The notes under the pieces: generated by a model | What the model was told of the DNA's origin: nothing | Databases searched by the model: none | Seen by the model: only the letters and a program-made list of their open reading frames with translations | Assembly: GCA_039938515.1 (NCBI GenBank) | Contig: JBDUUL010000001.1 | Location: 295,760 to 359,759, forward strand | Source of the DNA: Nitrososphaera sp. | GTDB taxonomy: Archaea > Thermoproteota > Nitrososphaeria > Nitrososphaerales > Nitrososphaeraceae | DNA: 64,000 bases | Reading direction: 5' to 3' | Shown: in pieces, positions 43,204 to 50,301 of the stretch | How positions within the stretch are numbered: the stretch's first letter is position 1 | Layout: every line of letters begins with the position of its first letter | Translations under genes and position numbers: made by a program

Positions 43204-43815
43204 CTAAATGGCATCGGGATCGATGGTTGCAAATTTGAACTGGCTGTCCTTTCGGGTCCGGTGGAACTGGCTGTCGAAATAAATGAACGGCAAGTCTTTG
43301 AACAGGTGCTTGTCCCACAGCTCATGGACGTTCCCAAAGTAGTCAGTCTTGGTCCTGCCTTTTAGTCTTAGGAGATGGTGGGCAAGTACGTGTGAAATGC
43401 GCGGGCAATTATCAGAGGCAAACAACTCCCTTCTCGCGAAATCCTCCACCTCTTTACCGTCTTGTGTACGTTTCCAGTAAGCCTGTGCGAAACCCTCGCC
43501 GTAATACCCTTCTGTCTTGCAATCGGTCCATAGTGGCTTGAAGTAGGTCAAGTAAAAGTGAAAGACCGAAGGGTCCCTGCCCTTATGGTCCCGGGCAAGA
43601 TATGCAATTCCAACCCTGTCGAATAACTTGCCAGGGATTACAGGAAGGATATCGGCGCTAAAATCCAAGTCCAAGTCAAAGAACCTGTTGGACCACCACT
43701 TGAAAAATCGAACCATTGAGGAGACGTACTCCCAATCTTCCGACTCTAGTTTTTGCCATTGGTCATTCTTTGCTACATAGATTACGAAGAGTTTCTTTTG
43801 CACTATGAGATACAC
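43204..43815 (-). CDS. Hypothetical protein, 203 aa, with His-rich ISHVLAHHLL motif
   Basis: A soluble protein with many aromatic residues (FFKWWSNRFFDLDLDF, and EGYYGEGFAQAYWKR). ISHVLAHHLLRLKG carries three closely spaced His and resembles an HExxH-like metal helix (VLAHHLL) but lacks the Glu. No recognisable family; a metallo-enzyme remains possible. Start ATG 43815. Confidence 0.55.
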   Translation of the reverse strand: MYLIVQKKLFVIYVAKNDQWQKLESEDWEYVSSMVRFFKWWSNRFFDLDLDFSADILPVIPGKLFDRVGIAYLARDHKGRDPSVFHFYLTYFKPLWTDCKTEGYYGEGFAQAYWKRTQDGKEVEDFARRELFASDNCPRISHVLAHHLLRLKGRTKTDYFGNVHELWDKHLFKDLPFIYFDSQFHRTRKDSQFKFATIDPDAI

Positions 43816-43831
43816 TCAGCTTCTGTACCGC

Positions 43832-44038
43832 TCAGTTCTCCGGATTTCGCTTCATGCTCGCGTCAGGGGCAAAATGACCGCATGAGCACTCTCCTTCGCC
43901 GTGAATCTCGTTGCTCATCCACCCTCCGGCCGGTGAAGTGCGGGGATGACGGACGCTCAAATGCTTCTGGAGGCCATACTCGGAATCGAAAGAATCGCCA
44001 CAAATTTCACACTGGCGAATCGTTCTAAAGTGCTTCAA
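43832..44038 (-). CDS. C2H2 zinc finger protein, 68 aa
   Basis: N-terminal finger RQCEICGDSFDSEYGLQKHL with a following HPRTS gives Cys-x2-Cys-x12-His-x4-His. The second half has CSCGH with two more Cys. Start ATG 44038. Similar single fingers lie at 42734 and 10830, so this is a recurrent host type. Confidence 0.6.
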   Translation of the reverse strand: MKHFRTIRQCEICGDSFDSEYGLQKHLSVRHPRTSPAGGWMSNEIHGEGECSCGHFAPDASMKRNPEN

Positions 44039-44133
44039 TAAAGTAAATTCGCCCCATACTCGATAAAAATCTTGTCTGAAGCGTCCCTAAACATGTTTCG
44101 TCAATTTCTTGACATTTCAGGCCGAGAGATAGT

Positions 44134-44373
44134 ATGTATATCAGAACCTGCAGCTGGTACCCGCTGGCAAACAACAGGAAAGTGATTTTGTTTGCAGGGA
44201 TTGCCCTTGTGTCTGCAGGAGTAATACTAGTCATTCTGATGTATTTTTTGTACTACTTGCCGGCCGCCAGAGTTCTGTTATCTGACCGCCTAGCGGCAGA
44301 CACCAGCCCGTTTCCGCCTGCTATAACGCATTCCTGGTCCATTCTAGAATCACGGCTAACGATAAGTTCTTAA
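44134..44373 (+). CDS. Small membrane protein, possibly cut at its 3' end
   Basis: 79 aa with one long hydrophobic segment (VILFAGIALVSAGVILVILM). The short C-terminal part has no matching continuation. Its stop codon lies within the 13-bp repeat 44364-44376, one copy of the proposed element boundary, so the original 3' end of the gene may have been replaced. This is inference. Start ATG 44134. Confidence 0.45.
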   Translation: MYIRTCSWYPLANNRKVILFAGIALVSAGVILVILMYFLYYLPAARVLLSDRLAADTSPFPPAITHSWSILESRLTISS

Positions 44374-44376
44374 TTT
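44364..44376. repeat. Left copy of 13-bp direct repeat (possible att)
   Basis: AAGTTCTTAATTT, identical to 59009-59021. It overlaps the stop codon of the membrane-protein gene at 44134. Being AT-rich and promoter-like, a chance match is possible. Confidence 0.35.
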
Positions 44377-44465
44377 TAGACCTAGTTGTAAACCTAAACC
44401 AACTAAATGAGAGAGGCTGTTTGCCTGCTCAAGCCTTTTATCTCACCGTCAGAGTTTAGCTGCTA

Positions 44466-44717
44466 GTGCGTATTCCCTACCAGGTGCGGCAGGCGTCATT
44501 GGTAAACGTAGCACGCGAAGGCAAGGACTTTAGAGGTATATGCTTTCATTGTGGCAGCCGAGCGACCAAGGAGCTGCTATTCAAAGAAGAGCACTGCACC
44601 GTAATTGAGAGGTACTGCGACCCTTGCTCCGAGAAGGCTGCACGCGGCGAAGCGTTCTTTTTCATAAGGACGCTAGACACGGAGCCCGGAGACTATGCGC
44701 GCTTTGCGACTTTGTGA
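44466..44717 (+). CDS. Small zinc-ribbon protein, 83 aa
   Basis: CFHCGSRATKELLFKEEHCT and RYCDPCSEKAARGE give two CxxC pairs about 30 residues apart. GTG start 44466 follows tttatct at about 44432. First rightward gene inside the proposed element end; whether it belongs to it is unclear. Function unknown. Confidence 0.55.
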   Translation: MRIPYQVRQASLVNVAREGKDFRGICFHCGSRATKELLFKEEHCTVIERYCDPCSEKAARGEAFFFIRTLDTEPGDYARFATL

Positions 44718-44777
44718 CGGACTCCCTCCCCCTTAGGTGCTCTATAGCTTAAGACCGCCCGCGGGCCGCTTGTAAAT

Positions 44778-44942
44778 ATGGAGCACGTTCATTCGTTCTT
44801 GCGAAAGCCGTCTGAAACTTATCGTTCATGTACGGAGTGTAACAAGAGAACGGCTCACGTCTGCATTAAGTGCGGCTATTGCTATTCATGTCATTGGAAA
44901 GTTGAAAGAAGGTTTAGGCAGCTGCGTTTGGCTGAGGCGTAA
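44778..44942 (+). CDS. Very small Cys-rich protein, 54 aa
   Basis: ATG 44778 starts MEHVHSFLRKPSETYRSCTE, followed by CIKCGYCYSCHWK. It has CxxC, CxxCxxC and CxxC-type pairs suitable for one or two zinc sites. A TATA-like gtaaatatg at about 44772 is close to the start; the gcttaaga at 44748 is more suitable. It runs 29 bp into the end of the gene on the other strand. Confidence 0.5.
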   Translation: MEHVHSFLRKPSETYRSCTECNKRTAHVCIKCGYCYSCHWKVERRFRQLRLAEA

Positions 44943-45096
44943 CCTTTGGCCTTGCATTCCTGAGCTGCTGGCCGCAGCAAGGGCACCTGTTAGATTCAGG
45001 CAGCCAGAAACACTCGCACCTTGAGCAGTAGGCAAAGCCGCGGCTGTAAGTGCCGCCGCGGATGCCTTGCCTTGAGCAGAGGTTACTGCAGACCAT
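44914..45096 (-). CDS. Zinc-ribbon protein, last gene of small operon
   Basis: The longer frame opens at 45222, but ATG 45096 (MVCSNLCSRQGIRGG) fits as it begins 1 bp after the upstream stop. The 60-aa product has CSNLC, CSRCECFWLPESNRCPCCG: a CxxC...CxxC ribbon plus an extra Cys pair. Last of five genes packed with overlaps or gaps of at most 5 bp. Confidence 0.55.
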   Translation of the reverse strand: MVCSNLCSRQGIRGGTYSRGFAYCSRCECFWLPESNRCPCCGQQLRNARPKVTPQPNAAA

Positions 45097-45097
45097 T

Positions 45098-45460
45098 TCA
45101 AACCCTGAAATGAAAGTTAGCCTCGCCAAAGCTGCGCTGCGTATGCCTGCATGCAGGATGTACAAGCCATGATCCTGTGAAAGGGCCGTTGCTGTACTGT
45201 ACCAAGGTGCCTTCCTCGCCAAAGCATACGATGCACCTTCTCAGGCTCGGCCTGTTCTTTGGCGGCCAGTCCAGTTTTGCGCGGGCCTGCTTGTACGGCT
45301 CGTCCTGCGGAGATAGTGCAATGTCAAGGTCAGAGTCCAGGGAAGAGAGGACGGCGCTTGTGACATAAGCCTGAATGTCTTCATTCTGGTGCCTGGCAAT
45401 GTCCTGCAAGACTTCGTACTGGCCTTCCGTCAGGTGCAACTCGATAGGAATGCGCTTCAT
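45098..45460 (-). CDS. Ribbon-helix-helix-like protein with Cys/His tail
   Basis: N-terminal IPIELHLTEGQYEVLQDIAR reads as an RHH strand-helix-helix (basic strand KRIPIELHL). The C-terminal part RRCIVCFGEEGTL ... HPACRHTQ could bind zinc. 120 aa. Start ATG 45460. In an operon with 45466-45936. Probably a DNA-binding regulator of the element. Confidence 0.55.
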   Translation of the reverse strand: MKRIPIELHLTEGQYEVLQDIARHQNEDIQAYVTSAVLSSLDSDLDIALSPQDEPYKQARAKLDWPPKNRPSLRRCIVCFGEEGTLVQYSNGPFTGSWLVHPACRHTQRSFGEANFHFRV

Positions 45461-45465
45461 TCAGA

Positions 45466-45936
45466 CTAACCCCTCCCAAAGAGGTTCGACTTGTGCTCTT
45501 TCATTTCCTGCCTTATCCGCTCCAGCCGCGCTTCGCTGAGTGAATTTCCCCGGTCGATCAGCCGAAACATCAGCCTGCCAAAGATAGCGGGGTCGTTGAT
45601 TGCCAGCTCGAAGTAGTGGTTCAGCGCCTCTTCGACTACTCCATTGATGCTCTGATAATTAGAGTATCGTACAAGGTTTTCAAGTTCATTGAACAGCCCT
45701 CTTGAAACGTGGACTGTGGCCTCAAATCCGATTGTATCGTCGTACTCGTTTTGTTCAGGATACCCCATCTTTTCAGCGTCGTTTTCAGAGTTGAGCAATA
45801 GATGGTGCGAACGCAGGAGAGCGCTGCCATCCTTCATTGATTCCTTTTCGTACTTGGCGAGCTTGAGGGCTCGCAGCTGCTGGTAACGTGAGCCGCTATC
45901 ACGCTCTTCTGGCTTTTTCTGCTCGGTCCTGGTCAA
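45466..45936 (-). CDS. Ribbon-helix-helix-like regulator
   Basis: The frame opens earlier, but a TTG at 45936 overlapping the upstream stop (TTGA) is the likely start, giving 156 aa. GFEATVHVSRGLFNELENLV followed by NYQSINGVVEEALNHYF is the RHH pattern of CopG/Arc-like proteins. A charged C-terminal helix ends it. Part of the five-gene leftward operon. Confidence 0.55.
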   Translation of the reverse strand: MTRTEQKKPEERDSGSRYQQLRALKLAKYEKESMKDGSALLRSHHLLLNSENDAEKMGYPEQNEYDDTIGFEATVHVSRGLFNELENLVRYSNYQSINGVVEEALNHYFELAINDPAIFGRLMFRLIDRGNSLSEARLERIRQEMKEHKSNLFGRG

Positions 45937-46085
45937 GCTGCAACGCCTCCCCTTGGAGTGTAAACGTCCGTCCATCCGCAATTACTGCATTCTAACAGGC
46001 CGCTTCCGTCACTCTCGCACCTTCTGCCGCAGGTCCTGCAAAAGAAATCCTGCTCATCGGTTGACCAGTACGCCGGCGATGGCAT
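45933..46085 (-). CDS. Short zinc-ribbon protein, 50 aa
   Basis: ATG 46085 (MPSPAYWSTDEQDFFCRTCG) directly follows the TGA of the upstream gene as TGAATG. CRTCGRRCE and CSNCGWTDVY form a ribbon like the N-terminal domain of transcription factors such as TFB or TFS. The frame was found by reading the minus strand and is short enough to be missed. Stop overlaps the next start. Confidence 0.6.
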   Translation of the reverse strand: MPSPAYWSTDEQDFFCRTCGRRCESDGSGLLECSNCGWTDVYTPRGGVAA

Positions 46086-46301
46086 TCAGAGCTCAACTCC
46101 GTATTTGCTCAGCAGTTCGGGATCCATGCCTGCATCGGTGAACGTCTCGGTCCTGATGCAGACCGCGTTGGCCGTAAAGTCCACCCAGACTATTTCGCAT
46201 TTCTTTTGAACAAACTGACCTGATAGGAAGGTTTCAAGCTCTGCCGCGCTGCTGAATTGTCGGATGCTCGTACTGCTTTTGACAAAGGTTGTCATTTGCA
46301 T
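46086..46301 (-). CDS. Hypothetical protein, about 71 aa
   Basis: First gene of the leftward operon. ATG 46301 or 46295 lies within the inverted-repeat promoter region. The product (FVKSSTSIRQFSSAAELETF, ending DPELLSKYGVEL) is soluble and alpha/beta. No family recognised; its expression is probably controlled by the nearby repeats. Confidence 0.5.
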   Translation of the reverse strand: MQMTTFVKSSTSIRQFSSAAELETFLSGQFVQKKCEIVWVDFTANAVCIRTETFTDAGMDPELLSKYGVEL

Positions 46302-46384
46302 GTATATGTAATGTATATGGCATGTTGATAAAGCCGACTTGTCAAACCTTATGAGCAAATCTTATATCTATGTCATATACATGC
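46298..46384. promoter_or_regulatory. 11-bp inverted repeat flanking divergent promoter
   Basis: GCATGTATATG (46298-46308) and CATATACATGC (46374-46384) are perfect inverted copies 65 bp apart. A further partial copy (gtatatggcatg) begins near 46313. They bracket the divergent promoters of the leftward operon (46301) and the rightward DUF2080-type gene. TATA-like ttatatcta at 46362. Confidence 0.5.
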
Positions 46385-46437
46385 TATCTACATCTTATGA
46401 AGGCGAGCTTAAATTGAAGGACCAGCTCACGAGCCGT

Positions 46438-46575
46438 ATGCCCCGAAGGATGGAGTTACCGCCGGTTAAAGAAATCACTACCACGGTTAGTAAGAGCGGT
46501 ACTGGAGCTCATGTCTTTGTTCCAAAAGAATGGCTTGACAAGAAGGTCAAAGTAACTCTAATTGAAGACGAGTAG
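46438..46575 (+). CDS. DUF2080-type (transposon-encoded-family) small protein
   Basis: KSGTGAHVFVPKEWLDKKVK is the core of the DUF2080/AbrB-like family often found in archaeal mobile elements. The frame is open from 46339; ATG 46381, 46438 or 46450 are possible starts and 46438 is used here. It overlaps the TTG of the following frame. Likely a DNA-binding or antitoxin-like protein; function of the family is not settled. Confidence 0.65.
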   Translation: MPRRMELPPVKEITTTVSKSGTGAHVFVPKEWLDKKVKVTLIEDE

Positions 46576-46582
46576 AAAGTCA

Positions 46583-47176
46583 ATGAGCTCCAAAACTCTT
46601 GATCCGGTCTCACACCGACCAAGACTAGATACACTCCAAAGATTCGCTAATGGTTACTTCAGTCGAAATCCTCCGAAGGTTCAATGGTGCAAGCTTGAGA
46701 AAGGCGTGTTAGGTCAGGCAGACTTCCCTGCAAATACCATTAGAATTTCACCAAATATAACAGCCGCAGATAGGGGCTGCATTGTCGGGTATGAGATACC
46801 ATACATAGCAAAGAAACAGTTCAGGTTTAAGCCCTGCGAGTCGTATTTTCTCACGTTACTGCACGAAATTGCTCACTTTAAAATCACAAAGCGTCGAAAA
46901 ATAAAGCCGCCGCAGGAATGGAAGCGACTGAAGCGCCAGATAATAAGAGAGTGGCCTGCCAATCGACAAATGCAATCCTATGTCGCACAAGATTTTATGA
47001 CTCAAAAGAAAGGCGAAACCGAAGAAGAATATCTAGGTCGTTTATGGGAATTTCAATGCTACCTCATGACCGGAGATTCTATCAAGGACCATGGTGCTGT
47101 TGAGGAATGGGCAAGAACTGAGTTTGAAAGGCGTCGTAAGGAAATAGCTGGTTTGATTGCTAAGTCGTCAAGATAA
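46583..47176 (+). CDS. HExxH metallopeptidase-like protein
   Basis: Contains LTLLHEIAHFKITKRRK, a zincin HExxH helix of the ImmA/IrrE type, with the Trp/Arg-rich C-terminal part WEFQCYLMTGDSIKDHGAVE. Start ATG 46583 (MSSKTLDPVSHRPRL). ImmA-like peptidases cleave repressors in mobile elements; the adjacent DUF2080-type protein could be the partner. No signal peptide. 197 aa. Confidence 0.65.
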   Translation: MSSKTLDPVSHRPRLDTLQRFANGYFSRNPPKVQWCKLEKGVLGQADFPANTIRISPNITAADRGCIVGYEIPYIAKKQFRFKPCESYFLTLLHEIAHFKITKRRKIKPPQEWKRLKRQIIREWPANRQMQSYVAQDFMTQKKGETEEEYLGRLWEFQCYLMTGDSIKDHGAVEEWARTEFERRRKEIAGLIAKSSR

Positions 47177-47244
47177 CAAGGGGCGATTGAATGACTGAGC
47201 GCGAAGACCATATCGAATACTGCCGCTCATTTGCCGGAGATTAG

Positions 47245-47351
47245 TGCCGCCGGTAAGATTTGAACTTACGACAGCTCGGTCTTCAGCTTCACTCCTTCCT
47301 TCTCTTTGTTTAAGAAAGGTCGAGTGCTCTCCCGGGCTGAGCTACAGCGGC
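47245..47351 (-). tRNA. tRNA-Phe(GAA) with 33-nt intron in anticodon stem
   Basis: Mature sequence of 74 nt folds as a cloverleaf: acceptor GCCGCTG with CGGCGGC, D arm GCTC...GAGC, anticodon arm CTCGG-CTGAAGA-CCGAG (anticodon GAA), T arm GTAAG-TTCAAAT-CTTAC, discriminator A. No CCA encoded. The gene has 33 extra nt between positions 30 and 31 (5' exon ends ...ACTCG; 3' exon begins GCTGAAGA). The intron has CCTTTCTT pairing with AAGGAAGG. The usual archaeal site is 37/38. A TATA-like ttttatggt lies about 25 nt upstream. Confidence 0.9.
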
Positions 47352-47505
47352 TTGTCTATGAATGAACGAATACCATAAAATGATTAGCTCACTCGCGCTT
47401 GGAATACGCTCAATCATATTCCCTTCTGCGGCGCGGTTGATAGTGTACCATTGATACGAGCTTCTAAAAGAACACACATTCAAGGCCGTGTTTTGAATCA
47501 GAAGG

Positions 47506-47721
47506 CTATGTAAATTTCTGCTTTGGGCCTATCGGTATTCTTGAAATTGCTTCCTTCTTGCACTGAGGACATGCTTCAAACCTATAAGGTGAGCCACCCA
47601 GCAGGGAAACCGTCCAGAAACAATCCTCACAAATAAGAAATTCGGTTTGGCGGTTTTGTGTAATGTTTTGTGGGAAAAATTCTAGCCCAACGGACGACAT
47701 CTTTTGTGCTTCGAAGACCAT
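47506..47721 (-). CDS. Small zinc-ribbon protein, 71 aa
   Basis: ICEDCFWTVSLLGGSPYRFE followed by CPQCKKEAISRIP gives two CxxC pairs. Downstream (leftward) end of the region upstream of the tRNA. Start ATG 47721 or the internal ATG 47700. Host or element origin is uncertain. No function known. Confidence 0.5.
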   Translation of the reverse strand: MVFEAQKMSSVGLEFFPQNITQNRQTEFLICEDCFWTVSLLGGSPYRFEACPQCKKEAISRIPIGPKQKFT

Positions 47722-47788
47722 CTATTAAAGAGAGCTGATGATGTGTTCGCGTATTGGCTCCTGTATGATGATTCTAGAAGTAAATACT

Positions 47789-48133
47789 TTAACTCGCTTG
47801 CATCTTCTCAATGACCTTCAATAGACCAGCACACCGGCCGATTTCCTTCCTCAGTCCAGCCATGTCCGACGCGCCAAGCTGCTGGCTTATTGCCTTTACC
47901 TCAAGAACCAGATCAACGTGATAATGCGCAAGCGCAGCCTTGACTATCGGGTCTTTGAATGTCTCCGGATTGTCCAGCCTTGACATGATTGCCACAGTCT
48001 GAACGCGCATTTCTGCCAGGTCCTGCTTTAGCGCAGCGCTTCCCGGCTGTTCAAGCATACGGCCTATCTTCGAAATGCGATGCTCTAGTGCTATCTTGAT
48101 TATTTGCAGATGTTCTGTATCCATGCAATCCAC
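47789..48133 (-). CDS. Hypothetical helical protein of the virus-like operon
   Basis: 114 aa, all-helical (TEHLQIIKIALEHRISKIGR and LALAHYHVDLV-type helices, then LRKEIGRCAGLLKVIEKMQA). Start GTG 48133 or ATG 48124, with AGGTGGAT acting as ribosome site. Last gene of the leftward structural operon. Position after the two beta-rich proteins would fit a tail or assembly protein, but there is no motif. Confidence 0.6.
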   Translation of the reverse strand: MDCMDTEHLQIIKIALEHRISKIGRMLEQPGSAALKQDLAEMRVQTVAIMSRLDNPETFKDPIVKAALAHYHVDLVLEVKAISQQLGASDMAGLRKEIGRCAGLLKVIEKMQAS

Positions 48134-48577
48134 CTATGACGGGTTGGTTCCTACGACAAACTGCATGGTACAGCGGAAGGTTATAGGGGCGTCTGACGTC
48201 ATGACCGGCGTGATTTTTCCAATCAGACCGTTCTTTACAAACGTCTTGCCGCCGCCAAAGTCAAAAGTGAATGTGTAGTTGTCTCGAACGTCGATAGACT
48301 CTAGCGTGCTGAATAGATAGAGAAATTGGTCGATTGCGGTACTGACCGGGGAGCCTGTACCGGTGACGACACTGGATGCCTCGTCCTGAATGTTGTAAGT
48401 GAGGGTGATGTTCATTGTGGCGCCAAGTATCTTGATTAGTATCGCCTTGTCCTCGTTATCCTGAATGCTCGCAACCACGTCAGCCGGAGTGTTGAGGTCG
48501 ACGGTCAGGTCGTAAAAGTTTCTGATTGTGTAAACTGTAGAGCCGCTGTTCTTGTCTATGGTAATGCTGTTTGCCAT
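48134..48577 (-). CDS. Beta-rich structural-type protein, paralog A
   Basis: 147 aa, beta-rich, Ser/Thr-rich, similar throughout to the next gene. Shared features: NFYDLTVDLNTPADVV, YTFTFDFGGGKTF and ITPVMTSDAPITFRCTMQFV. This resembles tail-tube or capsid-like subunits, yet the identification rests on composition and position after terminase genes. Start ATG 48577 with an excellent ribosome site AGGTGAT 5 nt before. Probably produced in quantity. Confidence 0.55.
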   Translation of the reverse strand: MANSITIDKNSGSTVYTIRNFYDLTVDLNTPADVVASIQDNEDKAILIKILGATMNITLTYNIQDEASSVVTGTGSPVSTAIDQFLYLFSTLESIDVRDNYTFTFDFGGGKTFVKNGLIGKITPVMTSDAPITFRCTMQFVVGTNPS

Positions 48578-48585
48578 CTAATCAC

Positions 48586-49044
48586 CTAGTGAGGCACGTC
48601 ACCAACGGCCAGCTGTATTGTACATCTGAAAGTTATCGGCGCGTCGGATGTCATGACAGGAGTAATCCTCGCTATCTTGCCGTTCTTTGAAAATGGCGTC
48701 CCGTCTCCAAAATCAAACGTAAATGTATAGTTGTCAAAGATGTCCGTCGCTTCAAGGTAGCCGAACAGATAGCGGAATTGCTCTGTCGCTGTCTTGACTG
48801 TACCACCAGCGCCAGAGACTACGCTGTTTGTTTCATCATGTATAATGTAATTGAAAGTGATGGTCATGGTAGGGCCGATTGTACTGATAACGGTGGCCTG
48901 GTCCTCGGTGCTCTGCAGCACGTCAATTACCTCTGCGGGCGTGTTTAGATCGACTGTCAGGTCAGTGAAATTATTGATGGTGTAAGTGGTGTTTCTGCTA
49001 GGGTTGGATGCGTTGGTTTTTGCTATTGTGAGATTGTTAGCCAT
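48586..49044 (-). CDS. Beta-rich structural-type protein, paralog B
   Basis: 152 aa; the upstream twin of the previous gene, with NFTDLTVDLNTPAEVIDVLQ, YTFTFDFGDGTPF and ITPVMTSDAPITFRCTIQLA. The two are about half identical by eye, so a tandem duplication happened. Start ATG 49044 overlaps nothing. Candidate tail-tube or decoration protein; it could form filaments or rings with its twin. Confidence 0.55.
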   Translation of the reverse strand: MANNLTIAKTNASNPSRNTTYTINNFTDLTVDLNTPAEVIDVLQSTEDQATVISTIGPTMTITFNYIIHDETNSVVSGAGGTVKTATEQFRYLFGYLEATDIFDNYTFTFDFGDGTPFSKNGKIARITPVMTSDAPITFRCTIQLAVGDVPH

Positions 49045-49407
49045 CTAGGCAATCTCCTTCAATGCGTCAGCTGCAGCCTTTTCGCGCTCCCTTCGCTCCA
49101 CGTGGTCGCGGTAAACATATGCAAGTATGCCCGAAGTATTGCCAGAGTTTGCCCCGTCTGTCATCCAGGTGTACCTGTCGTCTTTGAAAAAGCTCAGCCT
49201 GTCCAGCTCGTCATAAAGCAAATCGTCCTGGTATCTTTCAAGGTCGATTTCGTTTCTATCTGCAAACTCGGTAATTGCCTTGACGTAGGGCCAGTATTCG
49301 AGAGGATAGCAGTAGCCGCCGAGCTGTGACTGTGCTATCTCGTCGCGGTTGACAAACCTTGGCAGCTTGAAGAACCTGCTCTGAGTCGTCGCTGTGCGGT
49401 TAATCAT
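49045..49407 (-). CDS. Hypothetical protein of the virus-like operon
   Basis: 120 aa, soluble, aromatic-rich (GGYCYPLEYWPYVKAITEFA) with an acidic middle (LERYQDDLLYDELDRLSFFK) and a charged C-terminal helix. It overlaps the next upstream stop by 4 bp. No family recognised. Confidence 0.55.
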   Translation of the reverse strand: MINRTATTQSRFFKLPRFVNRDEIAQSQLGGYCYPLEYWPYVKAITEFADRNEIDLERYQDDLLYDELDRLSFFKDDRYTWMTDGANSGNTSGILAYVYRDHVERREREKAAADALKEIA

Positions 49408-49625
49408 TTTCTGCTTGCCCTCAATACCGCCTTTCGAGCCTGCGGATCCACAAGGCCTAGGTGCTGCGCCATCAAGGAAGCAAGTGCGGCAGACCTGTCA
49501 CCAGTAGGATAGCGCCTGCACCATTCCTCCCAGATGTAAAGCGGAATCGCATAATTGCAAGAGATGGCACGCATCCCGTTCTCAAGTGTAGGCATCCTGT
49601 CTTCTTTTACTGCCAAGGCTGACAC
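49404..49625 (-). CDS. Small hypothetical protein, 73 aa
   Basis: GTG start 49625. Basic helical C-terminus (AALASLMAQHLGLVDPQARK), with NYAIPLYIWEEWCRRYPTGD in the middle. It overlaps the following gene by 4 bp, as is typical of this operon. No motif. Confidence 0.5.
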   Translation of the reverse strand: MSALAVKEDRMPTLENGMRAISCNYAIPLYIWEEWCRRYPTGDRSAALASLMAQHLGLVDPQARKAVLRASRK

Positions 49626-49628
49626 TAT

Positions 49629-50246
49629 CTAGGACCTCGGTATGTCGTGGAAGACTGCCTGCTGCTGTGGTACGAGTACGTCTCTTGTCTGCGCTGCTAC
49701 CGTGGCAGCTCTTAGCTCCAGAGCCCGGTGCATCTCTATCAAGGCGTCAAACTTGGCAGATTCAAGTTCTGCAAGCGTGATTGGATACTTGCGCTGCTGC
49801 GCGTCGTCTACGATATAGAAATTCGGCCTCTTTATCAGATTCTTTTTCAGTCTGGCGATGTTTTCCTTGGTGTAAGGAATAGTGTATTTCGTGGTAAAGC
49901 CGTCCAGTTCGGGGACCAGTCGGTCATTGCTTGGATCTGAGTCGACCCGGTGCGGCATCATGCTGATGTTCGGAACTTTCTCGATGCCTACCTCAGAGGT
50001 TGTACACTCGATCTTTTTGTTATAGCGCGTCTTTGACTTTAGAATCGCGTGGTAATACAGAAACTCGTTGTTATCGTCGTCTCTGACTCGATAAACGCTA
50101 GAGATTTCTTCCTTTATCGGCTGCTGCTCGTGCTTTGCCAGCCGCTGGAACCTCTCATAGTTCTCTGTCTCTACTGAACCCTGATAGTCTTCGTAGCTCA
50201 GGTTTGCCTCTTTGTACATCTTGCGGATGTATTCCGGTACTATCAT
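49629..50246 (-). CDS. Hypothetical protein, 205 aa
   Basis: Soluble. Contains YRVRDDDNNEFLYYHAILKS and IEKVPNISMMPHRVDSDPS, then a helical C-terminus (ELESAKFDALIEMHRALELR). Its position between terminase-side genes and the beta-rich proteins is where capsid or head genes often lie, but no HK97-type or portal motif was recognised. Start ATG 50246. Confidence 0.6.
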   Translation of the reverse strand: MIVPEYIRKMYKEANLSYEDYQGSVETENYERFQRLAKHEQQPIKEEISSVYRVRDDDNNEFLYYHAILKSKTRYNKKIECTTSEVGIEKVPNISMMPHRVDSDPSNDRLVPELDGFTTKYTIPYTKENIARLKKNLIKRPNFYIVDDAQQRKYPITLAELESAKFDALIEMHRALELRAATVAAQTRDVLVPQQQAVFHDIPRS

Positions 50247-50301
50247 TAACTAGGCGAAAAATTGATTCTCAATCTTTTAAGGCCTTGTTGCCGTCTTGAT
50301 T

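Noticed and set aside
47245-47351. tRNA-Phe as attachment site of the element
   Set aside because: No partial copy of the tRNA was found near 59.0 kb or 44.4 kb, and the tRNA is intact. The geometry with the integrase at the far right also does not fit.
47735-47795. Two TGATGA boxes suggesting a C/D RNA
   Set aside because: No CTGA D boxes at suitable spacing and no closing stem.
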